From a virus: a stretch of DNA of 24,715 bases. Where the stretch lies: the IMG/VR virus record IMGVR_UViG_3300046749_000089, positions 1 through 24,715 of that record; one strand, given 5' to 3'. Positions 14,077-22,204 of the stretch are shown piece by piece. The first letter of the stretch is position 1; the number at the start of each line of letters is the position of its first letter. A model generated the notes under the pieces. That model was not told the DNA's origin. It worked only from the letters and a program-made list of their open reading frames with translations, and did not search any database. A program made the translations under genes and the position numbers.

Positions 14077-15026
14077 TTTTATTTACAGCAGACTGGCATA
14101 TAAAACTCGGACAAAAGAATGTACCAGTACCATGGGCTTGTTCCAGGTATCAGTTATTCTTTCAACAAGTACAGGATGCTATAACAAATCATGATGTAAG
14201 TTTACATATCATTGGAGGGGACTTGTTTGATCGAGTCCCTTCTATGGATGAACTTACTCTCTACTTTGACTTTGTTAGACAACAGAAAGTAAGAACAATT
14301 ATTTATGATGGAAACCACGAAGCTACTAAGAAAAACTATACATTTTTTAGTAATTTAATTCGTGCGACTAAAGACATCAACCCTCTAGTAGAAGTAATAA
14401 CAGAAACATACTATGAGGATAACTGGGCGATACTGCCTTATGCTGATTTGCATAAAAAGAATTGTATAGAAACGATTGATGCGGACTACTTATTTACTCA
14501 TGTTCGTGGTGAGATACCACCTCATGTTATACCAGAAGTAGATTTGAAAAGATTTGATAAGTTTAAAACTGTCTTTGCTGGAGACTTACATGCTCACGAG
14601 AATACTCAACGAAATATTGTGTACCCAGGAAGTCCAATGACTACATCTTTTCATAGAAATATAGTAAAAACAGGTTATCTAACTATTGATGATAATTTTG
14701 ATTGGACATGGCACAAGTTTGAACTACCACAACTTATTCGTAAGACTGTTGATAGTCCCGATGAAATGGTACAAACAGACTTTCACCATACTATATACGA
14801 ACTAGAAGGAGATGTGCAAGACTTAGCAAAAGTTAAAAACTCAGAACTACTAGACAAGAAAGTAGTAAGACGAACGGTTGAAGCAACCTTAAATTTACAC
14901 GCAGAAATGACAATGTCTGATGAACTAGGTATTTACTTGAAAGAAATACTATCATTAGATGATGATAAAATAAGAAATATTATGGGAGTGTTTAATGATT
15001 ATTCTGCAAAAACTGAAGTGGGATAA
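14073..15026 (+). CDS. Recombination nuclease subunit, Mre11/SbcD/gp47-like
   Basis: The 317-aa protein is a calcineurin-like phosphoesterase with the Mre11 motifs in order: ADWHIK (D7, H9), IIGGDLFDR (D50), YDGNHE (N81, H82), FTHVRGE and AGDLHAHE (D171, H173, H175). These bind two metal ions for DNA end processing. It should pair with the Rad50-like ATPase encoded next, whose gene overlaps its end by 32 bases. In T4 the pair gp46/gp47 resects ends for recombination-dependent replication. Length is typical (T4 gp47 is about 340 aa). Confidence 0.9.
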   Translation: MILFTADWHIKLGQKNVPVPWACSRYQLFFQQVQDAITNHDVSLHIIGGDLFDRVPSMDELTLYFDFVRQQKVRTIIYDGNHEATKKNYTFFSNLIRATKDINPLVEVITETYYEDNWAILPYADLHKKNCIETIDADYLFTHVRGEIPPHVIPEVDLKRFDKFKTVFAGDLHAHENTQRNIVYPGSPMTTSFHRNIVKTGYLTIDDNFDWTWHKFELPQLIRKTVDSPDEMVQTDFHHTIYELEGDVQDLAKVKNSELLDKKVVRRTVEATLNLHAEMTMSDELGIYLKEILSLDDDKIRNIMGVFNDYSAKTEVG

Positions 15027-16812
15027 CTGTTTCTCTTATGGAACAGGAAACGAAATAGACTTATCCGAGTCTACACTTACACAATTAGTTGGAACAAACG
15101 GAGTAGGTAAATCTTCTATACCTTTAGTATTAGAAGAAGTTTTATTTAATAAGAATAGTAAAAATGTTAAAAAAGCAGACATCGCTAATAGATATGTTAA
15201 TCAAGGATACGATATATCTCTTGAGTTTAGTGTTGACAGTGATTCTTATTGCATTTCTGTTAGTCGTAGGTCTACACTTAAATGTAAGCTAACGAAGAAT
15301 GGAGAGGATATAAGTTCACATACTGCTTCTAATACATATAAGAGTTTGGGAGAAATACTTGGAATTGACTTCAAGACTTTCTCACAGTTAGTATATCAGA
15401 ATACAAATGCATCTTTACAGTTTCTTACTGCCACAGATACAAACAGGAAAAAGTTCCTAATTGACCTCTTAAAACTAGACGAATATGTGTCGTACTTTGA
15501 GAGTTTCAAGGAGGCAGTACGAGTAGCTTCAAGTAATATTACAGTAACCAACGCCAAAATCTCAACTATTGAGAAATGGTTGGAAGATAATTTTTTGGAA
15601 GATACGACACTACTTACAAAAATGGATTTACCATTTCAGTCAGAAGAAGACGAAAAGTCTTTAAGTTCTTTACAAATAGAGTTTGAAAATATCTCGGAAA
15701 AGAACAAAAATATAAATACTAATAATAATCTGAAGGAACAGTTAAAAACAATTGACCTTCACGAAAATAAAAGATTATTAGCAAAGCATACAGAACTCAT
15801 AGATACAGCTCCTCACCTAACTCGTTTAGGAGCATGGAAGTCAGAAGGTATACATGAGGAAAAGATGTTAGAAAAATACCAAGCCCTAGCGGGTATGGAA
15901 AACGCAGAGTGTGTTACTTGTGGTCAAGACATTAACCAAACCTTTGTAAATATGTCAATAAAAGAACACACAGAAAGAATGGAACAATGTGAAAAATTCG
16001 CAGAGAAAGATAGAGAAAAATTAAAAGAGGCAGAAGAACATAATGAGATACATAGGACAGCAACCAAAAACATCGAAGATTGGGAAAATCTCTACAGGAG
16101 TATCGACAACAAACTCCCTACACAAGTTATCAACGGAGAAGAGTTGGGGAATAAGATTAAAACGCTTCGCGAGAGGATTGCCGCTATTAGGGACTCTATT
16201 CAGACGGTAGTAGATGAGAATGAGAGAAGAGAACGACACAACACAAGAATTGGAATTATACAAGAGCAAACTCAGCAGTTTCAAGAACAACTTGACGCAC
16301 ACGAGCTTAGACTTGAGAGTTCAGAAAACAAACTTGCGGTTCTTGAAATACTTAAAAAGGCGTTTAGCACAAACGGTCTCCTTGCATACAAAATAGAATC
16401 ACTTGTCAAAGAACTAGAAATACTTACTAATGAGTATCTCGCAGAGTTCAGTGATGGTAGATTCAGTATAAATTTTGTTGTAGAGAACGACAAATTAAAT
16501 GTAGAAGTATCTGATAATGGAAACATTATTGATATTCTAGCACTTTCTTCAGGTGAGCTAGCAAGAGTAAATATTGCAACGCTAGTCGCAATTAGAAAGT
16601 TAATGACTTCGATTAGTAGAAGTCAAATCAATGTTCTTTTTCTTGATGAAGTTAATCAAGCATTAGATGAACAAGGAAAAGAAAAAGTAGTGGAAGTCCT
16701 ACTGAAAGAAGAAAACCTAAATACATATTTAGTTTCTCACGGTTGGACTCATCCATTGCTTGAAAAGATAGAGATAATTAAAGAAGATAATATATCGTGC
16801 CTCAGCAGTTAA
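14995..16812 (+). CDS. Recombination ATPase subunit, Rad50/SbcC/gp46-like
   Basis: The 605-aa SMC-like ATPase has Walker A VGTNGVGKSS (G33-S41), a Q-loop near VYQN, two coiled-coil arms around a zinc hook CVTCG (C306, C309), the ABC signature LSSGELARV (517 onward) and Walker B NVLFLDEVNQALDEQG (D551, E552), followed by a switch His in YLVSHGW. Size is close to T4 gp46 (560 aa), with short arms of roughly 100 residues each. It forms an end-resection complex with the preceding nuclease. ATG 14995 follows GGGAG. Its stop overlaps the next gene. Confidence 0.92.
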   Translation: MIILQKLKWDNCFSYGTGNEIDLSESTLTQLVGTNGVGKSSIPLVLEEVLFNKNSKNVKKADIANRYVNQGYDISLEFSVDSDSYCISVSRRSTLKCKLTKNGEDISSHTASNTYKSLGEILGIDFKTFSQLVYQNTNASLQFLTATDTNRKKFLIDLLKLDEYVSYFESFKEAVRVASSNITVTNAKISTIEKWLEDNFLEDTTLLTKMDLPFQSEEDEKSLSSLQIEFENISEKNKNINTNNNLKEQLKTIDLHENKRLLAKHTELIDTAPHLTRLGAWKSEGIHEEKMLEKYQALAGMENAECVTCGQDINQTFVNMSIKEHTERMEQCEKFAEKDREKLKEAEEHNEIHRTATKNIEDWENLYRSIDNKLPTQVINGEELGNKIKTLRERIAAIRDSIQTVVDENERRERHNTRIGIIQEQTQQFQEQLDAHELRLESSENKLAVLEILKKAFSTNGLLAYKIESLVKELEILTNEYLAEFSDGRFSINFVVENDKLNVEVSDNGNIIDILALSSGELARVNIATLVAIRKLMTSISRSQINVLFLDEVNQALDEQGKEKVVEVLLKEENLNTYLVSHGWTHPLLEKIEIIKEDNISCLSS

Positions 16813-16988
16813 ATTTAAACTTCAAACCTAGAGACGCCACACCTGAAGAATTTAAGGAGTGGGAAGAGAAAGAACTTAACTGGTGGGCTGAGATACAGAT
16901 ACCGTTAGTAGCTTTTATGGCTATTGTGCAGTTACTTGTATTCGGCTCTATGCTGATGGCATTTTACTTAATAGGAAAAGCAGTATGA
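16797..16988 (+). CDS. Small single-span membrane protein, 63 aa
   Basis: The N-terminal 30 residues are hydrophilic and acidic (ATPEEFKEWEEKELNWWAE). A hydrophobic segment from about 35 to 59 (IPLVAFMAIVQLLVFGSMLM onward) would span the inner membrane, probably leaving the N-terminus in the cytoplasm. The start is GTG 16797, inside the end of the Rad50-like gene, with only a weak ribosome binding site. It overlaps the next membrane protein gene by 4 bases (ATGA) and is two genes before the cytochrome c. The function is unknown. Confidence 0.6.
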   Translation: MPQQLNLNFKPRDATPEEFKEWEEKELNWWAEIQIPLVAFMAIVQLLVFGSMLMAFYLIGKAV

Positions 16989-17377
16989 AACAACCACCAA
17001 TACATAGAAGATTAATAATGTTTGTAGTTGATAGTTGGAGAGTGATTATGGATGCTAGATACAATCCACTAAAATATATTCCCGACCCAAGTCTACAGAC
17101 TTATTTTATGTTAGTATTATTTACAATGTGGAGTGTATACTTTGGATTTGTAGCAACCTACTATATGGGTTGGCTAGGGTATAGCACAGTAACAAGTATA
17201 ATTGTCCACATATGTATATTACTACCTCTTGCATTCACAAACGCAGTGTTTGCAGATGCAGAAAGAGACCATGCTCCCTGGTTACTACAGTGGAGAAAAG
17301 AACAAAAGTCATGGAAGTTTTGGCAAAGAAGAACAAAACCAAACATGGTAAGATGGGATATAGATAAAGAAGCATGA
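16985..17377 (+). CDS. Two-span membrane protein, 130 aa
   Basis: The protein has a basic N-terminus (HRRLIMFVVDSWRVIMDARY) and two hydrophobic helices, about 40-62 and 66-89. A hydrophilic C-terminal tail is rich in Trp and basic residues (WRKEQKSWKFWQRR). I do not recognise the family. Placed between another small membrane protein and a secreted cytochrome c, with ATGA overlaps on both sides, it may help localise or interact with the cytochrome, but this is inference from position only. A membrane-perturbing (holin-like) role cannot be excluded. Confidence 0.65.
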   Translation: MKQPPIHRRLIMFVVDSWRVIMDARYNPLKYIPDPSLQTYFMLVLFTMWSVYFGFVATYYMGWLGYSTVTSIIVHICILLPLAFTNAVFADAERDHAPWLLQWRKEQKSWKFWQRRTKPNMVRWDIDKEA

Positions 17378-17808
17378 AGTTTTACGTATTATCAATAGTA
17401 ACATTTATGGTATGTACCATAGCTTTAGCATATAACAATCTAGAGTATAAAGGATACTCAGGAGCACACTCTTGCACAGGCGAGTGTTATGCAGAATATG
17501 TAAAGATTCATGGTACACCAGCACAGATAGAACAGAAGAAAAAAGAACTTGCAAGTGCAGATGAATTTAGTTCTATTAGAAGTTTATGGGCAGGTTGTGC
17601 AGCTTGTCACGGTAACGAAGGTCAAGGCATGGCAGTATTTCCTAAACTGGCAGGCCAAAGTTCCGAGTATATAATCGACCGACTCAATACATATAAAAAT
17701 AGAGGAGAAGTCGGAAGTATGAGTTCTACAATGTGGGCTCAAGCAGGTATGCTTTCAGAACAAGAGATTAACACAATAGGAAAATTCATTGAGGAGACAA
17801 TGAAATGA
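17374..17808 (+). CDS. Secreted c-type cytochrome (class I)
   Basis: This is a phage-located electron-transfer protein of 144 aa. It starts with a Sec signal peptide (MKFYVLSIVTFMVCTIALA, AxA cleavage after residue 19). The haem attachment motif is CAACH (C75, C78, H79) in LWAGCAACHGNEGQG, followed by FPKLAGQSSEYIIDRLNTYK, as in the cytochrome c4/c5/c553 group. The sixth ligand is probably M116 or M120 in GSMSSTMWAQA. The helix EQEINTIGKFIEE closes the domain. Between signal and haem domain, residues 20-70 include a C34/C38 pair. It would be matured by the host Ccm system in the periplasm. Overlaps with its neighbours show that it belongs to the phage operon. Confidence 0.88.
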   Translation: MKFYVLSIVTFMVCTIALAYNNLEYKGYSGAHSCTGECYAEYVKIHGTPAQIEQKKKELASADEFSSIRSLWAGCAACHGNEGQGMAVFPKLAGQSSEYIIDRLNTYKNRGEVGSMSSTMWAQAGMLSEQEINTIGKFIEETMK

Positions 17809-18026
17809 TAGTAGAAATATATAGTATACCAAACTGTCCTTACTGTGTCAAAGCTAAGAACTTAGCAACGAACAAAGGACACGAAGTAATTTATAACATG
17901 ATGGGAGAAGAGTTTCAAGCAACAGATGTAAAAACACTATTCCCGACAGCTCGAACATTTCCACAGATTATTGTGGATGGAGAGAAGATTGGAGGTTATG
18001 TAGAGCTGGAGAAGATGATTGGTTAA
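17805..18026 (+). CDS. Glutaredoxin
   Basis: The 73-aa protein is a small glutaredoxin with the dithiol active site NCPYC (C11, C14) after a first beta strand, a cis-Pro loop TFPQIIVDG, and GGYVELEKM near the end. Phage glutaredoxins commonly reduce ribonucleotide reductase; here RNR genes lie about 1.3 kb downstream in the same operon, and the NrdA C-terminus has the CxxC that would receive electrons. The gene overlaps the cytochrome c gene by ATGA. Redox exchange with the peroxiredoxin is possible. Confidence 0.9.
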   Translation: MIVEIYSIPNCPYCVKAKNLATNKGHEVIYNMMGEEFQATDVKTLFPTARTFPQIIVDGEKIGGYVELEKMIG

Positions 18027-18507
18027 TTCTAGAAGGAAAGGACATGACGCAGAGTTAAAAGTCGCTGCCATGTTACATAGACATACTGGTCTGACTTTCA
18101 CACAGACTCCAGGAAGTGGTAGTGGTAAAATAAAAGGAGACCTTTATATACCACATAAGCATAACATATTTACAATAGAAGTTAAGTTCTATCGTGATAT
18201 GGCTTTCAATCACAAAATATTTACTCAAAAGAGTAATCAATTTGTTGGGTGGTGGTCAAAACTTTGTAAACAAGCACAGGAAATGAAACAAGAACCTTTG
18301 CTTATATTCAAAGAAAATCACTCTCAATGGTATGTGGCAACGACAAGAAAGCCACTTTACAAAAAACATATGTACATAAACTGGTTAGGGTGCTATGTCA
18401 CTTTAGCTGAAAAATATTTAGAAACAGAGGAAATAAAATTTACAAATGGCGATAAAATTTACGAGCCATGGAAAGCCGATCCCGAATGGGAACTTATTAA
18501 TAGTTGA
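18019..18507 (+). CDS. PD-(D/E)XK endonuclease, Holliday junction resolvase-like
   Basis: The 162-aa protein has a nuclease core: KGHDAELKVAAML (E12), then TPGSGSGKIKGDLYIP (D41) and FTIEVKFYRD (E54, K56). This E...GSG..KGD...EVK layout matches archaeal Hjc-type resolvases and T7 gp3-like enzymes that cut branched DNA. It would resolve recombination and replication intermediates before packaging. The only workable start is TTG 18019, with GGAG at 18008-18011; the first in-frame ATG lies after the catalytic E12. Its last 62 bases overlap the next gene in a different frame. Confidence 0.75.
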   Translation: MVNSRRKGHDAELKVAAMLHRHTGLTFTQTPGSGSGKIKGDLYIPHKHNIFTIEVKFYRDMAFNHKIFTQKSNQFVGWWSKLCKQAQEMKQEPLLIFKENHSQWYVATTRKPLYKKHMYINWLGCYVTLAEKYLETEEIKFTNGDKIYEPWKADPEWELINS

Positions 18508-19303
18508 TGGACTCAACTTAGCTTTTCGATGGAAACATCAAGGTAATTTGGATTTTGAACATGATTATGTTCGTACAGTTCAATCCCTTGCAAAGTCCTA
18601 TAACTGTGGAGAAATAGTAGTACTTGGAGATGGTGGTAGTAACTATCGAAAGTCTATTGACCCACAGTACAAAGCAAATCGTAAGGAACGATATGCAGAA
18701 CAAACCCCCGAAGAAGAACAAGAGTTTTTAGATTTTCTTGCGGAGTTTCAACTAACAATGAATACTCTAAAAGAGAAGGGGTATCTTACTCTCAAATATC
18801 AGGGAGTAGAAGCTGATGATATAGCAGCTCATATTTGTCAACAAAGAGAGAATCTTGGTATTGATGAAATATGGATGATATCTTCAGATAAAGATTGGGA
18901 TTTACTAGTTGACCCTAAAATAAGTCGTTTTTCGACAGTAACTAGAAAAGAAACAACAGTCCATAATTGGGATGAACATTATCAATTTGACCCTGAGTAC
19001 TTTCTTACTTATAAGTGCTTAACAGGAGACAAAGGAGATAACGTTCCAGGAGTTGATGGAGTCGGACCAAAGCGTGCTACTCAATTAATAGAACAATATG
19101 GAGATGTTTTTGATATTATGGCGAGTTTGCCGATAGAAGGAAAGTACAAATTCATTCAGAACTTAAACGAGTTTGGAAGTGAAGGACTTGAAACTGGAGT
19201 CAAACTTATGGATTTAACATATGATGTTGATGCCGCATTACTAGGGCATGGACAAGAAATAATAAAATTGGTAGAAAATTATGTCAGTGAAGATAGATTA
19301 TAG
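18446..19303 (+). CDS. 5'-3' exonuclease / flap endonuclease
   Basis: The 285-aa protein is a PIN-like 5' nuclease, the activity absent from the phage polymerase. It has LLIVDGLNLAFRW (D21), RKSIDPQYKANR with basic clamp residues, GVEADDIAAHI (E122, D124, D125) and SSDKDWDLLVD (D148, D150). These are followed by the helix-hairpin-helix GDKGDNVPGVDGVGPKRA (from G194). It resembles the N-terminal domain of E. coli Pol I, T5 D15 and T4 RNase H. It would remove primers and flaps. ATG 18446 lies inside the end of the resolvase gene. It overlaps nrdA by 23 bases. Confidence 0.9.
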   Translation: MAIKFTSHGKPIPNGNLLIVDGLNLAFRWKHQGNLDFEHDYVRTVQSLAKSYNCGEIVVLGDGGSNYRKSIDPQYKANRKERYAEQTPEEEQEFLDFLAEFQLTMNTLKEKGYLTLKYQGVEADDIAAHICQQRENLGIDEIWMISSDKDWDLLVDPKISRFSTVTRKETTVHNWDEHYQFDPEYFLTYKCLTGDKGDNVPGVDGVGPKRATQLIEQYGDVFDIMASLPIEGKYKFIQNLNEFGSEGLETGVKLMDLTYDVDAALLGHGQEIIKLVENYVSEDRL

Positions 19304-21056
19304 TAAAGATGAACTTTTAGACGATTTTGCAATGGCAACTCTAAAAGATAGATACATGATTCCAGGTGAGAACTCACCACAGGAAGCATTTGCTCGTGCT
19401 GCAGAAACATTTGCAGATGACGATGACCATGCACAGCGTTTATATGATTATGTAAGTAATCTATGGTTTATGTTTGCAACTCCCGTATTGTCTAATGGTG
19501 GTACGAGAAGAGGCTTACCAATAAGTTGTTTTCTTAATTATGTTGATGATAGTAGAGAGGGTATAACAGACCACTTTACTGAAAATGCTTTCTTAAGTAG
19601 TTTTGGTGGTGGTATCGGGGGTACTTGGAGTGATGTTCGTTCAGCAGGGACTAAAACATCAAAAGGCTCAGAGTCCACTGGAGCAATACCTTTTATGAGA
19701 GTAGTAGATGCAGAAATGCTGGCGTTTAGCCAAGGTGTAACTAGACGGGGAAGTTATGCTTCATATCTACATATGTCACACCCCGAAATAGAGGAGTTTT
19801 TAGATGTTCGTAAACCTACTGGTGGCGACACTAATCGTAAGTGCCTCAATCTTCATCATGCTGTGGTGGTTCCAGATGATTTTATGGAACTCATTCATAG
19901 TGCTACCAAACTTGATAATTTCGATGATAGTTGGCCTCTTATTGACCCTCATACCAAACGAGTGGTTAAGACTGTAAGTGCCAGAGCATTATGGGTAAAA
20001 ATCTTACAAAATAGAATGGAAACAGGTGAGCCTTACTTAATGTTTGAAGACGCAGTTCAAAATGATCTGCCCGACTTTCAGAAAAGAAAAGGATTACAAG
20101 TACATCACAGTAACTTATGTAGTGAAATTACACTTGCAACAGACGAAGAAAGAACAGCAGTATGTTGTCTTTCTAGTGTAAATTTAGAGTACTACGATAA
20201 GTGGAAAAACCACCCTGCATTTATACCTGACTTGATTCGTATGCTTGATAATGTGTTAGAATCATTTATCAATACAGCACCAAGTCAGTTAGAAAAAGCT
20301 AAGTTTAGTGCTTTCCGGGAGAGAAGTATAGGGCTTGGCGCAATGGGTTTCCATGCATTTCTACAAAAGAATAATATTCCTTTTGAGAGTGCAATGGCAG
20401 CTCAAATAAACTTAGAAATGTTTGGTTATATAAAATCAAACGCAGATAAAACAACTAGAGAATTAGCAATAGAAAGAGGAGCATGTCCAGATGATGATAC
20501 TGCTTCTGTGCGAAATGCTCATTTATTAGCTATTGCACCTAATGCTAGCTCTAGTATTTTATGTGGTAATACTTCTCCAAGTATTGAGCCATTTAGAGCA
20601 AATGCATATACACAGAAAACTAAGTCAGGAAGTAATCTAGTTAAAAACAAATACTTAGACGCTCTTCTTATGAATAAAATAGGACATAGTGATATATACA
20701 ATCAAACTTGGAAAGATATTGTTGCAAACAGAGGTAGTGTTCAACATTTAGATATACTAGATGATTGGGAAAAGGATGTGTTCAAAACAGCAGTTGAGAT
20801 TAATCAAGCCTGGCTAATAGAACATGCTTCTGAGAGACAGCCATTTATTTGTCAGTCTCAGAGTCTTAATTTGTTCTTTCCTCCTGACATAAATAAAGGA
20901 GAGCTACATAATATACATATGTTAGCATGGGCAAAAAATTTAAAAACATTATATTACTTGAGGAGTGAAGCTATCAGTAGAGCTGATAATGTTGCTTCCC
21001 AAGCTAAAAGGGAGATAATCTTTGAAAACCAAGATTGTCTAAGTTGTGAGGGATAA
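19281..21056 (+). CDS. nrdA: Ribonucleotide reductase class I, alpha subunit
   Basis: This catalytic subunit reduces ribonucleoside diphosphates. Conserved residues seen are the redox Cys pair C83 (LPISCFLN) and C295 (AVCCLSSVN), the radical site NLCSEI (N278, C280, E282), the tyrosine pair YY at 558-559 for radical transfer, and a C-terminal CLSC (C586, C589) for reduction by glutaredoxin or thioredoxin. At 591 aa it begins directly at DELLDDFAMATLKDRYMIPG, so the N-terminal ATP-cone of E. coli NrdA (761 aa) is absent and dATP inhibition is probably lost. It is immediately followed by nrdB with no gap. Confidence 0.96.
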   Translation: MSVKIDYSKDELLDDFAMATLKDRYMIPGENSPQEAFARAAETFADDDDHAQRLYDYVSNLWFMFATPVLSNGGTRRGLPISCFLNYVDDSREGITDHFTENAFLSSFGGGIGGTWSDVRSAGTKTSKGSESTGAIPFMRVVDAEMLAFSQGVTRRGSYASYLHMSHPEIEEFLDVRKPTGGDTNRKCLNLHHAVVVPDDFMELIHSATKLDNFDDSWPLIDPHTKRVVKTVSARALWVKILQNRMETGEPYLMFEDAVQNDLPDFQKRKGLQVHHSNLCSEITLATDEERTAVCCLSSVNLEYYDKWKNHPAFIPDLIRMLDNVLESFINTAPSQLEKAKFSAFRERSIGLGAMGFHAFLQKNNIPFESAMAAQINLEMFGYIKSNADKTTRELAIERGACPDDDTASVRNAHLLAIAPNASSSILCGNTSPSIEPFRANAYTQKTKSGSNLVKNKYLDALLMNKIGHSDIYNQTWKDIVANRGSVQHLDILDDWEKDVFKTAVEINQAWLIEHASERQPFICQSQSLNLFFPPDINKGELHNIHMLAWAKNLKTLYYLRSEAISRADNVASQAKREIIFENQDCLSCEG

Positions 21057-22016
21057 ATGAGTTTATTAAAAGAAAGAGAATATTATAAACCTTTTCAATA
21101 TCCGTGGGCATTTGAAAACTATAAAAAACAACAGCAAATGCATTGGTTACCAGATGAAGTACCACTACAAGATGATATTAAAGATTATAATTTAAAGTTA
21201 AGTGATGGAGAACGAACATTGTTAGATAACATATTTAAGTTCTTTACACAAGCTGATGTAGATGTATGTGGAGGCTATGCCCACCATTACTTACCTACAT
21301 TTAAGCAACCAGAAGTAAGAATGATGCTTGTTAGCTATGCTGCTATGGAAGCAGTGCATCAAGAAGCATACTCCTTATTATTAGAAACTTTAGGTAAGTC
21401 AGATGACATGTACCAAGAGTTTTTTGATATTAACGCCATGATGGAGAAACATGAATATCTACAAGATTTCAGTATGAACACTCCATTTGATATGGCAAAA
21501 ACTATGGCAGTATATAGTGCATTTACAGAAGGAGTACAGTTATTTAGTAGCTTTGCTATCCTTCTAAACTATCCTAGACATAACTTAATGAAAGGAATGG
21601 GACAAATTGTTACATGGAGTATTCGTGATGAATCATTACATGTTGAAGGATTGTCAAAACTATTTAGAACTTTCATTGCGGAAAATCCTGAGTTATGGAC
21701 TGATAAGTTAAAATACGAAATATACTGTGCTGCAGAAAAGACAGTAGAGTTAGAAGATAACTTTATTGATATTTGTTTTGATAAAGCAGATATACCAGAT
21801 TTGACAGCAAGAGAAGTCAAGGAATATATTAGATATATTGCTGACAGAAGGTTATTGGGTATCGGTATGAAGAAAATATTTCATAGTACAGAAAATCCAT
21901 TGCCTTGGATTGACATGCAAGTCAACGCAGTTGAGCATACCAACTTTTTTGAAAACCGTGCTACCGAGTATGCAAAGGCTAGTACACAAGGAAATTGGCA
22001 GGATGTATTTAAATAA
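21057..22016 (+). CDS. nrdB: Ribonucleotide reductase class I, beta subunit
   Basis: This 319-aa diiron subunit generates the radical for NrdA. Likely metal ligands are D67 (QADVDV), E98 and H101 (AMEAVHQEAY), E158 (FTEGVQLFSSF), and E192 and H195 (RDESLHVEG). Y105 lies four residues after H101, the position of the stable tyrosyl radical, favouring class Ia-like chemistry over metal-only variants. The ATG follows the nrdA stop directly (TAA-ATG). The last base of its stop is shared with the ATG of the next gene. Length is typical for phage NrdB. Confidence 0.95.
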   Translation: MSLLKEREYYKPFQYPWAFENYKKQQQMHWLPDEVPLQDDIKDYNLKLSDGERTLLDNIFKFFTQADVDVCGGYAHHYLPTFKQPEVRMMLVSYAAMEAVHQEAYSLLLETLGKSDDMYQEFFDINAMMEKHEYLQDFSMNTPFDMAKTMAVYSAFTEGVQLFSSFAILLNYPRHNLMKGMGQIVTWSIRDESLHVEGLSKLFRTFIAENPELWTDKLKYEIYCAAEKTVELEDNFIDICFDKADIPDLTAREVKEYIRYIADRRLLGIGMKKIFHSTENPLPWIDMQVNAVEHTNFFENRATEYAKASTQGNWQDVFK

Positions 22017-22204
22017 TGGATAATTCAATTAAAATTGATGATAAGGACTATCTCGTAGAAGATATGGATGACGACCAAAAAGCATTAGTACAAGCGATAA
22101 AGTTTTGTGATGTTAAATCAGCAGAAGTTCAAAACACACTAGCTGCTTTAAAAACAGCTCGTCAAGCATATGTGAATGATTTAGGCGAAAGACTAAAGTC
22201 GTGA
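22016..22204 (+). CDS. Small DUF6447-like protein
   Basis: The 62-aa protein begins with a short strand pair (IKIDDKDYLVEDMDDDQKAL) and then one long helix ending LAALKTARQAYVNDLGERLK. This matches the small phage and bacterial DUF6447 pattern I.I.G..Y....L.......L..L...D.EI..L...LA.L.TAR.AY...L. The function is unknown. Its ATG shares a base with the nrdB stop and its own stop overlaps GTG 22201 of the next gene. Confidence 0.65.
   Translation: MDNSIKIDDKDYLVEDMDDDQKALVQAIKFCDVKSAEVQNTLAALKTARQAYVNDLGERLKS

Noticed and set aside
16214-16396. Plus-strand 60-aa ORF in another frame
   Set aside because: It lies within the coiled-coil arm region of the Rad50-like gene, whose frame is continuous from Walker A to Walker B.
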